From NCBI GenBank assembly GCA_016182965.1, contig JACPFM010000131.1, positions 1-43,172 of the forward strand: DNA of 43,172 nucleotides, given 5' to 3'. The stretch comes from Deltaproteobacteria bacterium. Lineage in GTDB: Bacteria; Myxococcota_A; Polyangia; Polyangiales; JADJMO01. This document shows, piece by piece, positions 1 to 7,322 of the stretch. Position 1 is the first letter of the stretch, and every line of letters starts with the position of its first letter. The notes below the pieces were generated by a model, which was not told the origin of the DNA, did no database searches, and saw nothing but the letters and a program-made list of their open reading frames with translations. A program made the translations under genes and the position numbers.

Positions 1-31
1 GACCACGGATCGCGAGCCCATCCCGCTGACC

Positions 32-85
32 GCTGCCGCCGCCGCTCACGCTTCCGCTCCCGCGCCCGCTACCGCTGCCGCTGCC
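32..85. repeat. Imperfect hexamer array (GCNNCC)n 3' of a lipoprotein gene
   Basis: Nine consecutive hexamers of the form GCNNCC (for example GCTGCC, GCTTCC, GCTCCC, GCTACC) lie about 50 bases beyond the stop codon of the minus-strand lipoprotein that ends at 137. No convincing gene is seen in bases 1-136. Two comparable hexamer arrays occur elsewhere in the window, at 24207-24272 and 37746-37781, also on the 3' side of genes. Confidence 0.6.
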
Positions 86-136
86 GCGTACCGCGGCCCA
101 TCGCTCGAAGTATGCGGACACTTCCGGCCGGCGGTA

Positions 137-748
137 CTAGCGCATCCAGCGGCCCACCGCGTACACGAGGTGGAACCGCCCCTCGAGGGCGCGGACCGTC
201 ACCCTCGCGTTCGTGGGCGGCTCGACGTCGCCGGTGCTGATCTCCACGCGCATCCAGGTCCGGCCCGGCTCGACGATCACCGGCGGCGAGCCCTCGATGG
301 TGACCTCGAGCTTGCGTCCGTAATGATCGAGCCAGTAGCAGCCGGTGCCGCCGAAGCAGCGGTACTGGAACGTGTCGGGCGTGGTGCAGGTGCACTCGTT
401 GCCGGCCGTCACGCACTCGGCCCTCGGGTCGGCGCAGGTCGTCGGCGGCTTCGGGTCGTCCGCGTACATTCCGAGCGCAAACCAACGCAGCTTCGACGCT
501 TCGGTGGCGCCGAGCAGCGGCGCCGTGATGCTGGCGGGCGCGTCGAGCAGGACGGCGTTCGATCCCGGGAGCATCGCCTCGGAGGCGCTCACGCGTCCGG
601 CGCGGGCGCACGACGCGTCGCCGCGAAGGCACGCGTCGAGATCGATCGCCCTCGTCTCCTCCTCGACCGCGCTCGGCGTCGCCGAGCCGCACCCGCAGAG
701 CAGCAGCGACAGCGCGCAGGCGCGCAGCGCACGCTCAGCGCCCGACAT
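137..748 (-). CDS. Putative lipoprotein, function unknown
   Basis: A 203-residue protein. It starts with a short signal sequence ending in a lipobox (LLCGC, predicted lipidated Cys at about residue 20), so it should be exported and anchored in the cell envelope. The mature part contains several Cys residues around positions 105-140 (motifs such as TTCADPRAEC and NECTC), which may form disulfides, and ends in a beta-rich stretch. I do not recognise the family. Its start lies 14 bases inside the end of the upstream minus-strand gene (735-1334), so the two are probably co-transcribed and translationally coupled. The partner looks like an outer-membrane protein, which makes a shared envelope role plausible but unproven. 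Confidence 0.75.
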   Translation of the reverse strand: MSGAERALRACALSLLLCGCGSATPSAVEEETRAIDLDACLRGDASCARAGRVSASEAMLPGSNAVLLDAPASITAPLLGATEASKLRWFALGMYADDPKPPTTCADPRAECVTAGNECTCTTPDTFQYRCFGGTGCYWLDHYGRKLEVTIEGSPPVIVEPGRTWMRVEISTGDVEPPTNARVTVRALEGRFHLVYAVGRWMR

Positions 749-1334
749 GGAGCACCCCGTCGAGCATGAACATGAAGCCGCCGAAGTGATGCGTGCCGGC
801 GAGCGGGGTCACGTCGACGAACGTCGGCGCGTAGCCCCAGCCGGCGCGGAAACGAACGCCGCTCTTGTCGCGGGAGGTGCCGATGCCCAACCCGCCCTGC
901 AGACCCCAGTAGCCGAGCGTCTTGCGCGCGTCTTCGGCGCCGATCGAGCCGACGCCGATGGAGGGATCGAACCAGAGGAACAGCCGCGGCCACGGGTAGA
1001 GGTCGGCCTCGAATCGCGCGGCGATGGATGCGGCGTAGAGGTCGATCGGCGCGACCCCGTCGTAGGGCGCCGACAACCGGCCGACGTAGAAGCGGGCGAC
1101 CGGACCGACGGTGAGCCACCAGTTGACCGCTCTCAGGTAGCCGAGCTCCCCGATGAAATCGGTGCGAACGCTGCCCCGGTCGTACCCGAGGAGCTCGGCG
1201 TTGAACCGGTAGCTCGGGTAGGGGCCGTAGGGCGCGACGATCCCCGCCGACGCGTACACCTCGCTGCGCGCGGCGCCCGCCGGAGCCGGCAGGAGCGCGA
1301 GCAGCGCGGCCGCTACGCCCAGACAAAAACGCAT
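735..1334 (-). CDS. Putative outer-membrane beta-barrel protein
   Basis: A 199-residue protein with a typical cleavable signal peptide (hydrophobic stretch at residues 4-20, cleavage likely after AGAA). The mature part alternates hydrophobic and polar residues in short strands, is rich in Gly, Tyr and Trp, and contains turns such as YGPYPSY and GPVARFYVG. This is the pattern of a small outer-membrane barrel. No named family is recognised. The ATG at 1334 gives the signal peptide directly. The gene overlaps the downstream lipoprotein gene by 14 bases, suggesting a two-gene envelope operon. An 87-base gap separates it from the 3' end of pnp on the same strand. Confidence 0.7.
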   Translation of the reverse strand: MRFCLGVAAALLALLPAPAGAARSEVYASAGIVAPYGPYPSYRFNAELLGYDRGSVRTDFIGELGYLRAVNWWLTVGPVARFYVGRLSAPYDGVAPIDLYAASIAARFEADLYPWPRLFLWFDPSIGVGSIGAEDARKTLGYWGLQGGLGIGTSRDKSGVRFRAGWGYAPTFVDVTPLAGTHHFGGFMFMLDGVLHVGR

Positions 1335-1374
1335 CGCTCGCCGCTGTTAGACGGGACCGGGCCGCGTCACAACA

Positions 1375-1393
1375 GGGCGAGCGATGCTCGCCC
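1375..1393 (-). terminator. Putative terminator hairpin of pnp
   Basis: A perfect 8-bp stem (GGGCGAGC paired with GCTCGCCC) with a 3-base loop sits 28 bases past the pnp stop codon on the minus strand. Only a weak T-containing stretch (TGTTGTG) follows it, so it is either a poor intrinsic terminator or a 3'-end stabilising hairpin. The distance to the next gene on the same strand (start at 1334) is short, so some read-through is possible. Confidence 0.5.
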
Positions 1394-1421
1394 GTGGCGA
1401 GCGGCACCCGGAGCGGGGGGA

Positions 1422-3656
1422 TCAGCCGCGGCGCGGACGATCGCGATCGCGGCCGCCGCGATCGCGGTCACGGCCGCCGCTCGGACGCGACTCGCGGCCG
1501 TCGCCGGAGTGCGCGGCCTCCATGCGGCGCTTGGCCTCCTCGCCGGCCGGACCCTCCGGCAGCGGCAGGAGCGCGCGGCGCGACAGGCGGATCTTGCCGT
1601 CGCGGGAGACCTCGAGGACCTTCACCTCGACCTCGTCGCCCTCCTTCATGATGTCCTCGACGCGATCGACGCGGGCGTGCGCGATCTCGCTGACGTGCAG
1701 GAGGCCGTCGGTGCCGGGCAGGATCTCGATGAAGGCGCCGAAGTCGGTGATGCGCTTGACCGGGCCCTTGTAGATGGTGCCGACCTCGGGCTCCGCGGTG
1801 AGGCCCTTGATGATCGCGAGCGCGCGCTTGACCGCCTCGGGATCGCTCGACGCGACGTTCACGGTGCCGTCGTCCTCGACGTCGATGGCGACGCCGGTCT
1901 GATCGACGATGCCCTTGATCGTCTTGCCGCCGGGGCCGATGACGAGGCGGATCTGGTCGGGCTTCACCTTGATGGAGGTGATGCGCGGCGCCCACTTCGA
2001 GAGCTCCGGACGCGGCGCGTTCAGCGTCTGCAGCATCTTGTCGAGGATGTGCAGGCGGCCGTCGCGCGCCTGACGGAGCGCGGACTCGAGGATCTCGCGC
2101 GAGAGCCCCTCGATCTTGATGTCCATCTGGATGGCGGTGACGCCGCGCGCGGTGCCGCACACCTTGAAGTCCATGTCGCCGAGGTGGTCCTCGTCGCCGA
2201 GGATGTCGCTGAGGATGGCGACGCGATCGCCCTCCTTGATGAGACCCATGGCGATGCCCGCGACCGGGGACTTGATCGGCACGCCGGCGTCCATCAGCGA
2301 GAGGCAGCCGCCGCACACGCTGGCCATCGACGACGAGCCGTTCGACTCGGTCGTCTCGGAGACGACGCGGACCGTGTAGGGGAACTTGTCGGCGTCGGGC
2401 ATCATGCGCTTGAGGGCGCGCTCGGCGAGGTTGCCGTGGCCGATCTCGCGGCGACCCGGGCCGCGCAGCGGCTTGGTCTCGCCGGTGGAGTACGGCGGGA
2501 AGTTGTAGTGGAGCATGAAGCTCTTCCAGCTCTCGCCGATGAGCGCGTCGATCTTCTGCTCGTCGCTCGCGGTGCCGAGCGTGGAGGTGACGATCGCCTG
2601 CGTCTCGCCGCGCTGGAACAGCGACGAGCCGTGCACGCGCGGGAGCAGGCCGACTTCGCAGGAGATCGGGCGGATGGTGACGGAGTCGCGGCCGTCGATG
2701 CGCTTCTTCTCGGTGAGCACCATCTCGCGGACGAGGTAGCTCTTGCGCTCCTCGAACTCGCCCTTGATGAGCTTCTCGTTCGCCGCGTAGACCTCGGCGC
2801 CGAGCTCCTGCTGCAACGTCTCGGCCATCTTCTTCTTGGCGACGCCGTAGGCGTCGTAGCGCTCGTGCTTGGCGAGGATGCGCGAGGCCTTCGACAGATC
2901 GGCGTCGACCAGCGCGGCGACGCGCTTCTTGATGTCGGCAGACAGCTGCTTGGCCTCGAACGAGCGCTTCGGCTTGCCGACCGCGGCGCGGATCTGCTCG
3001 ATGAGGCTCAGGATCGGCTGCGCGCTCTTGTGCGCGAACATCAGCGCGTCGACCAGGTCGCCCTCGCTGACCTCGGCCGCGCCGCCCTCGACCATCACGA
3101 TCGCGTCCTTGCTGGCGGCGACGATGATGTCCATGTCGCCCTGGGCGATCTGCTCGAAGGTCGGGTAGGCGACGAACTCGCCCGAGATGCGGGTGACGCG
3201 CACGCCGACCACCGGCCCGGCCCAGGGAATGTCGCTGATGTGCAGCGCGGCGCCCGCCGCCGTGAGCGCGAGGACGTCGGTCGGGTTGATCTTGTCGACC
3301 GACAGGACGGTCGCGATGACCTGCGTGTCCTTCTTGTACCCGTCGGGGAAGAGCGGGCGGCAGGGGCGGTCGATCAGGCGCGAGGTGAGGATTTCCTCGT
3401 CGCGCTGACGACCCTCGCGCTTGAAGAAGCCGCCGGGGATCTTGCCCGCCGCGAAGGACTTCTCGACGTAGTCGCAGGTCAGCGGGAAGAAGTCGATGCC
3501 GGGGCGGTCGTCCTGGGACGACACGGCCGTGACGAGCACCACGCTCTCGCCGTAGGTGATCAGGACGGCGCCGTGCGCCTGCTTCGCGATGCGACCCGTC
3601 TCGAGGGTGAGCGGACGGCCATTGATCATGACCGACTCGCGGACGAATGAATTCAT
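1422..3656 (-). CDS. pnp: Polyribonucleotide nucleotidyltransferase (PNPase)
   Basis: A 744-residue PNPase, the cytoplasmic phosphorolytic 3'-5' exoribonuclease that trims and degrades mRNA and works in the degradosome. Two RNase PH-like domains are visible. The first carries the conserved FFKREGR segment near residues 77-83; the second carries the catalytic acidic motif GDEDHLGDMD at 487-496. A KH domain follows (about 555-615, with GPGG at 574-577), then an S1 domain (about 626-694). Beyond the usual end there is a low-complexity tail rich in Arg, Asp and Gly (about 717-744), likely a flexible RNA- or protein-binding extension. It lies downstream of rpsO on the same strand, the classical arrangement, separated by 348 bases that contain a strong hairpin. 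The ATG at 3656 starts exactly where the family begins. Confidence 0.98.
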   Translation of the reverse strand: MNSFVRESVMINGRPLTLETGRIAKQAHGAVLITYGESVVLVTAVSSQDDRPGIDFFPLTCDYVEKSFAAGKIPGGFFKREGRQRDEEILTSRLIDRPCRPLFPDGYKKDTQVIATVLSVDKINPTDVLALTAAGAALHISDIPWAGPVVGVRVTRISGEFVAYPTFEQIAQGDMDIIVAASKDAIVMVEGGAAEVSEGDLVDALMFAHKSAQPILSLIEQIRAAVGKPKRSFEAKQLSADIKKRVAALVDADLSKASRILAKHERYDAYGVAKKKMAETLQQELGAEVYAANEKLIKGEFEERKSYLVREMVLTEKKRIDGRDSVTIRPISCEVGLLPRVHGSSLFQRGETQAIVTSTLGTASDEQKIDALIGESWKSFMLHYNFPPYSTGETKPLRGPGRREIGHGNLAERALKRMMPDADKFPYTVRVVSETTESNGSSSMASVCGGCLSLMDAGVPIKSPVAGIAMGLIKEGDRVAILSDILGDEDHLGDMDFKVCGTARGVTAIQMDIKIEGLSREILESALRQARDGRLHILDKMLQTLNAPRPELSKWAPRITSIKVKPDQIRLVIGPGGKTIKGIVDQTGVAIDVEDDGTVNVASSDPEAVKRALAIIKGLTAEPEVGTIYKGPVKRITDFGAFIEILPGTDGLLHVSEIAHARVDRVEDIMKEGDEVEVKVLEVSRDGKIRLSRRALLPLPEGPAGEEAKRRMEAAHSGDGRESRPSGGRDRDRGGRDRDRPRRG

Positions 3657-4004
3657 GAGGAACCTCGGAGTGACGACGACACACGCCGTCGCGCGGCGCG
3701 TTCGTCGCGCCAGACGCCCTCGCCCGCCCGAGCTTCCTTTCGTTCCGCGATTTCGAAGGTCGACCGGGTCGAGCTCCGGAAACGTGGAGCGAAGCGAACC
3801 TCGTCAGCGAGCGACGGAAGTACGAATCACTGGAAAATGAGGCGCTGCATCTAGCACGCCGGCCACGGGGGGTCGATGAAGTCGTCCCCATCCCCTACGC
3901 CCGCGCCCCGCTCCCCGCTCCCGCCCCGCACACTGGGCGCGCGCGACAAAAACGCGTGGCCCCTCTCCCTGAGGGAGAGGGGCTCGGGGGTGAGGGGGGT
4001 TACC
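3657..4004 (-). other. rpsO-pnp intergenic region (348 bases, no gene)
   Basis: No convincing coding sequence is seen here. The region holds a strong hairpin just beyond the rpsO stop (3959-3983) and then the untranslated leader of pnp. In E. coli the equivalent interval carries the rpsO terminator and the RNase III site that controls PNPase autoregulation. A similar role here is an inference from gene order only. Confidence 0.6.
3959..3983 (-). terminator. Strong hairpin downstream of rpsO
   Basis: A perfect 11-bp stem (GCCCCTCTCCC paired with GGGAGAGGGGC) with a 3-base loop lies about 22 bases past the rpsO stop codon. On the minus strand it is followed, after six bases, by TTTTT. It could work as an intrinsic terminator or attenuator that lets only part of the transcription continue into pnp, or as an RNase processing site. 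The adjacent CTCGGGGGTGAGGGGGG sequence is of a type common in intergenic hairpins of GC-rich genomes. Confidence 0.55.
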
Positions 4005-4274
4005 CTACTTGCGCAGGTTGAGGGCCGCGACGACCTTGCGGTAGCGCTCGAGGTCCTTGCCCTTGAGGTAGTCGAGCAGACGGCGGCGCTGGCTGACCAT
4101 CTTGAGCAGGCCGCGGCGCGAGTGGTGATCCTTCGCGTGGGTGCGGAAGTGCTCGGTCAGGGCGGTGATGCGCTCGGTGAGCAGCGCGACCTGCACCTCG
4201 GGCGAACCGGTGTCGCCCTCGTGCTGCTGGTACTGCGTGATGAGGCTCTGCTTCTTGTCGGTATGGAGTGCCAT
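4005..4274 (-). CDS. rpsO: 30S ribosomal protein S15
   Basis: An 89-residue protein of the exact usual length for S15, a primary 16S rRNA-binding protein of the small-subunit platform. Characteristic motifs are visible: GDTGSPEVQVALLTERI near residues 22-38, the RNA-binding DHHSRRGLLKMVSQRR segment near 48-63, and LLDYLKGKD near 65-73. The ATG at 4274 is preceded by GGAGG at a good distance. Its transcript probably continues through a hairpin into pnp, as in most bacteria. S15 commonly represses its own translation by binding its mRNA leader, and a candidate leader hairpin lies at 4299-4315. Confidence 0.98.
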   Translation of the reverse strand: MALHTDKKQSLITQYQQHEGDTGSPEVQVALLTERITALTEHFRTHAKDHHSRRGLLKMVSQRRRLLDYLKGKDLERYRKVVAALNLRK

Positions 4275-4298
4275 GGGTCCTCCGCGGCGCCAGAACCA

Positions 4299-4315
4299 CC
4301 ACCCTTCAGGGGTGG
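4299..4315 (-). promoter_or_regulatory. Hairpin in rpsO leader, candidate S15 autoregulatory element
   Basis: A 6-bp stem (CCACCC with GGGTGG, extendable by a T-G pair) with a 5-base loop lies 24 bases upstream of the rpsO start codon and just before its GGAGG ribosome binding site on the minus strand. S15 is known to bind structured leaders of its own mRNA in several bacterial groups, but the leader structures differ between lineages. This one is only a candidate, judged by position. Confidence 0.3.
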
Positions 4316-4421
4316 CCCGAGGCCGGGAAATGGGTTGGGGGGCGGCAGACTAGTCGGGCTGGGCTCGATGTCAAACCCCTCGACCTTGGCCGGCGGGCCC
4401 GCGGCGTCCTACGATCGAGCC

Positions 4422-5051
4422 ATGCGCCATCTGGCCATGGTCGCGCTCGCAGCGGCCGCCCTCATGTCGACCTCGTGCGAGGTCGGTCAGGGCGTCGGAC
4501 GCGTCTACGGCGACCTGCGGGTCGAGGGCTGCGGCGGCAAAGACCTCTCCGCCTACTCCATGGACCCGCATTTCTTCGGGGCCATCGCCGTCGGGCGCCA
4601 GCTGTTGATCCGCATCCAGCGCGGCGGCGACCTGCAGGAGTACACCGACAACCTGGTCATCGCCGTCGACGACCTCGACAAGGTCGTCGACAACCAGCCG
4701 ATCGAGGTCCAGCTCCAGCGGCCCCCGGGCTCGGGACCGGAGGTGCCGGCCCCGCTCGTGCGCATGACGCTCAGCCTCCGCGGGACCTGCGGCAGCGGCA
4801 AGGTCGGTCCGAACGACAATCCCGCGGTCGTGCTCCACGTCGTCCGCGGCACGATCACGTTCAAGAGCATCCTTCGAGGTGACCCCTCGTCGTCCGACAC
4901 CAACTCCAAGCGCATCGAAGGTTTCTTCAACGAGCTGGTGCTCGAGGACCCTCGCCACGAGGTCGGCCAGCCGGCGCGCTCCGCCGGGACGTTGAGCGGC
5001 GACTTCAAGTTCTTCTACCAGCGAGGCGGTCCGGCGCAGCCGTTCCCGTGA
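4422..5051 (+). CDS. Putative lipoprotein, function unknown
   Basis: A 209-residue protein with a signal peptide and lipobox-like end (LMSTSC, Cys at residue 19). The open frame extends upstream to 3876, but that part runs antisense through rpsO and lacks a signal peptide, so the ATG at 4422 is chosen. The mature protein has a repeated beta-strand character (LLIRIQRGG, LVIAVDDLD, VRMTLSLRG) and a further Cys pair. I do not recognise the family; it could be an envelope protein of beta-sandwich type. It is transcribed divergently from rpsO. The stop codon is followed after three bases by the inverted heptamer-repeat element at 5055-5198. Confidence 0.75.
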   Translation: MRHLAMVALAAAALMSTSCEVGQGVGRVYGDLRVEGCGGKDLSAYSMDPHFFGAIAVGRQLLIRIQRGGDLQEYTDNLVIAVDDLDKVVDNQPIEVQLQRPPGSGPEVPAPLVRMTLSLRGTCGSGKVGPNDNPAVVLHVVRGTITFKSILRGDPSSSDTNSKRIEGFFNELVLEDPRHEVGQPARSAGTLSGDFKFFYQRGGPAQPFP

Positions 5052-5054
5052 GAA

Positions 5055-5198
5055 GTCATCAGTCATCAGTCGTCAGTCGTCAGCCGAGACGGTCAGGTCC
5101 TCTCCGCTCGTTGCCGCCCGCCGCCCGCTCCCTCTCTCTTGACTGACGACTGACGACTGACGACTGGCGACTGAACGACTGACGACTGAACGACCGAC
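5055..5198. repeat. Inverted heptamer-repeat element, short copy
   Basis: Left arm 5055-5083: four 7-nt units (TCATCAG, TCGTCAG). It is followed at once by CCGAGACGG (5084-5092), then by a core ending in a CT-rich tract (5128-5140). Right arm 5141-5198: about seven units of CTGACGA, two of them 8 nt long (CTGAACGA). The right arm is the reverse complement of the left, so the transcript could fold into a long hairpin. The element fills the whole gap between the lipoprotein stop (5051) and the methyltransferase start (5199). A larger element with the same order of parts is at 28146-28631. Confidence 0.85.
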
Positions 5199-6470
5199 AT
5201 GAAACGTACTCCAGACGTCCGCACCGAAGCCGTCGTCGAAAAGCTCGTCGCCGGCGGCGAGGGCCTCGCGCGCCTCGACTCCGGCGAGATCGTCTTCGTG
5301 CCGCGCGCCGCGCCCGGCGAGCGCGTCGCCCTCGAGATCGATCGTCGCAAGCGCCCCGCGCGCGGCCGGCTGCTCAAGGTGCTGACGCCCTCGCCCGCGC
5401 GCGTCGAGCCGCCGTGCGCGTCGTTCGATCGGTGCGGCGGCTGCGATCTCATGCACCTGACGCCCGAGGCGCAGCGCGAGGCGCGGCTGTCGATCCTGCG
5501 CGAGGCGCTCGCGAAAGTGCCGCTCGGCGACGTCCCGATCGCCTGGCACGCGGCGACGCCCGCCCACGGCCGCACCCGCGCGCGCTGGCACGCGAAGTCG
5601 ATCGGCGGCGATCGCCTGCTCGTCGGCTATCACGCGCTCGGCAGCAACACGATCGTCGCGCCCGAGGCGTGCGGCGCGCTCGATCCGCGCCTCTCGTCGG
5701 CGCTCTCGGACGCGCGCGCCACGTTCGCCGGCGCGAAGGGCGAGGGCGAGATCCACGTCGCGGTGGGCGAGGGCGGGCGGCCGGTGCTCTCGCTCACCTG
5801 GCGCGGCGAGGTCCCTCCGCGCGCGTTCGCCGAGGCGGAGCGCCGGGTGAAGGCAGGCCGTCTCGCCGGGGTCGAGATCGCCCTCGCCGGCGCGTCGACG
5901 CCCGCCCGCATCGGCGATCCGCGCCCCGTCTCCATCGCCGACGACGGCCTGCCGCTGCGCGCGCCGCCGCGCGGCTTCGCGCAGGCGAGCGAGATCGGCG
6001 ATCGGGTGCTGGTGCAGCTGGTGCTCGCGCGCGCCGAGGCCAAGGGCAAGCGCGTCGTCGAGCTGTTCGCCGGCAGCGGCAACTTCACCGTGGCCCTCGC
6101 CCGCGAGGCCGTGCACGTCACCGCGGTGGAGCTCGACGCCGCCTCCTCCAAGGCCGCGCGCGACAACCTCGACGCCCGCGGGATCGGCAACGTGAAATCG
6201 ATCGTGGCCGACGCCGACGCGTGGGCGCTGCCGAAGGACGCCGAGGTGGTGGTGCTCGATCCGCCCCGCAGCGGCGCGCGCGGCGCGGCTCGTGCGATCG
6301 TCGAACGCAAGCCGCGGCGGGTCGTCTACGTGTCGTGCGACCCGAACACGCTCGCGCGCGATCTGCGCGACCTCTCGGAGACCCACTCGGTCGTCGCGAT
6401 CGACGCCGTCGATCTGTTCCCCGACACCAGCCACGTCGAGACGGTCGTCACGCTGGAGCGCCGCCGTTGA
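5199..6470 (+). CDS. 23S rRNA/tRNA (uracil-C5)-methyltransferase, RlmD/RumA/TrmA family
   Basis: A 423-residue class I SAM-dependent RNA methyltransferase. An N-terminal TRAM-like OB-fold (about 10-62) is followed by the cysteines expected to hold a [4Fe-4S] cluster (C73, C79, C82 in RCGGC, and C158). The methyltransferase domain shows the SAM-binding motif ELFAGSGNFT (288-297), DPPRSGA (354-360), the catalytic Cys in YVSCDP (C380) and the end motif PDTSHVE with a likely general-base Glu (E414). This indicates 5-methyluridine formation in 23S rRNA (RlmC/RlmD type); the exact target uridine cannot be told from sequence. The last bases overlap the start of a HAD phosphatase (TTGA), so the genes are coupled. 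The start codon lies directly after a heptamer-repeat element, leaving no clear ribosome binding site. Confidence 0.92.
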   Translation: MKRTPDVRTEAVVEKLVAGGEGLARLDSGEIVFVPRAAPGERVALEIDRRKRPARGRLLKVLTPSPARVEPPCASFDRCGGCDLMHLTPEAQREARLSILREALAKVPLGDVPIAWHAATPAHGRTRARWHAKSIGGDRLLVGYHALGSNTIVAPEACGALDPRLSSALSDARATFAGAKGEGEIHVAVGEGGRPVLSLTWRGEVPPRAFAEAERRVKAGRLAGVEIALAGASTPARIGDPRPVSIADDGLPLRAPPRGFAQASEIGDRVLVQLVLARAEAKGKRVVELFAGSGNFTVALAREAVHVTAVELDAASSKAARDNLDARGIGNVKSIVADADAWALPKDAEVVVLDPPRSGARGAARAIVERKPRRVVYVSCDPNTLARDLRDLSETHSVVAIDAVDLFPDTSHVETVVTLERRR

Positions 6471-7042
6471 TCCGCGCCGTCGTCTTCGATCTCGACGGCG
6501 TGCTCGTCGACAGCGAGGCGCTGTCCTGTGGCGCGACCGCCGATCTGCTCACCGCGCGCGGCGTCCCCATGACCGAGCCGGACGTGCGCCGGCTCTTCCT
6601 CGGCAAGCCGATCGCGGCGGTCTACGACCACGTCCGCGCGCTCGGCTGCGGGCCGCTGCCGGCGTCGTTCGCCGAGGAGAAGGAGCGGCTGTACTTCGAG
6701 CGCGCACGCGGCCGGCTGCGCGCGTTCGCCGGCGCAGAGGACGTGATCGCGACCGTCGGCGCGCGCCTGCCGATCGCCATCGCCTCCAGCGGGAGCCCGC
6801 GCAAGGTCGCGTTCTCGCTCGGCGAGACGGGGCTCTCGCGCCTCTTCTCCGTCGTCTGCACGACCGCCGAGGTCGCGCGCGGGAAGCCGGCGCCCGATCT
6901 GTTCCTGCTGGCCGCCGAGCGCCTCCACGTCTCCCCGCAGGACTGCGCGATCGTCGAGGACGCGCGTCCCGGCATCGAGGCCGCGCGCGCCGCCGGCGCC
7001 TTCGCGGTCGGCGTGACCTGGCCGCCGGCGCGCAGGCGGTGA
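6467..7042 (+). CDS. HAD-superfamily phosphatase, beta-phosphoglucomutase-like
   Basis: A 191-residue HAD hydrolase. Motif I DLDGVLVDSE is near residues 7-16 with the nucleophile Asp and acid/base Asp. Motif II is the Ser of IASSGS (about 102-107), motif III the Lys of GKPAPD (about 140-145), and motif IV the EDA of IVEDARPG (about 162-169). The helical cap after motif I is typical of the beta-phosphoglucomutase/phosphoglycolate phosphatase branch. The substrate cannot be decided. The only start that keeps motif I intact is a TTG at 6467, which overlaps the methyltransferase stop by four bases (TTGA). The stop in turn overlaps a GTG micro-ORF (GTGA at 7039-7042). The protein is short for the family, and its end (PPARRR) looks clipped but is complete in motifs. 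Confidence 0.88.
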   Translation: MIRAVVFDLDGVLVDSEALSCGATADLLTARGVPMTEPDVRRLFLGKPIAAVYDHVRALGCGPLPASFAEEKERLYFERARGRLRAFAGAEDVIATVGARLPIAIASSGSPRKVAFSLGETGLSRLFSVVCTTAEVARGKPAPDLFLLAAERLHVSPQDCAIVEDARPGIEAARAAGAFAVGVTWPPARRR

Positions 7043-7098
7043 TCGACGACATCAGGGAGCTCCCGAACGTGCCCGCCGTCGCGGAGGCGCTCGCGTGA
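7039..7098 (+). CDS. 19-codon micro-ORF linking two genes; resembles a GIY-YIG protein N-terminus
   Basis: A GTG-started ORF of 19 codons whose start overlaps the HAD stop (GTGA, 7039-7042) and whose TGA overlaps the GTG start of the next gene (GTGA, 7095-7098). The peptide begins VIDDIRELPNVPAV, which resembles the start of some GIY-YIG nuclease-like proteins; the rest of such a domain is absent. It could be a remnant left by a deletion or a translated coupler that keeps ribosomes moving into the downstream gene. No function is claimed. Confidence 0.35.
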   Translation: MIDDIRELPNVPAVAEALA

Positions 7099-7319
7099 AG
7101 ACGCGCGTGGACCTCCGTCTCCTCGAGGAGGTGCGGCGCTTCGATCTGCGTTTCACGTGCGACGACTGCGCGCACTTCGCGCGCAGCTCGGATGTCTCGG
7201 CCGGAGGCGACGGCGGCGGGGCGGAGCGCTGCGCGCACGGATGGCCGCGCGGCGAGCGCTCTCGCCCGCTGTCGCCGGGAGAGCAGATCGAGTTCTGCAA
7301 GGAGTTCGAGGCGGGCTGA
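7095..7319 (+). CDS. Small Cys-containing protein, possible metal binder
   Basis: A 74-residue protein with a CDDC motif (about residues 22-25) and two later Cys residues (RCAHGW near 46 and FCKEFE near 68), a spacing that could bind zinc or an iron-sulfur cluster. His residues next to the Cys pairs (CAHF, CAHG) strengthen this. I do not recognise a named family. The GTG start overlaps the preceding micro-ORF stop, placing it at the end of the methyltransferase-HAD operon. The stop is only three bases from the stop of the convergent outer-membrane protein gene. Confidence 0.7.
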   Translation: MKTRVDLRLLEEVRRFDLRFTCDDCAHFARSSDVSAGGDGGGAERCAHGWPRGERSRPLSPGEQIEFCKEFEAG

Positions 7320-7322
7320 GCG

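Noticed and set aside
345..3650. A very long plus-strand open frame opposite pnp (about 1100 codons)
   Set aside because: It is the antisense shadow of pnp and its neighbours in a GC-rich genome; the translation is low in complexity, rich in Arg, Asp, Val and Leu, and has no protein motif.
3876..4421. Upstream extension of the lipoprotein at 4422
   Set aside because: The extension runs antisense across rpsO and would bury the signal peptide.
5199..5201. Ribosome binding site for the methyltransferase
   Set aside because: The bases before the ATG belong to the heptamer array (CTGAACGACCGAC) and show no Shine-Dalgarno match; left unannotated.
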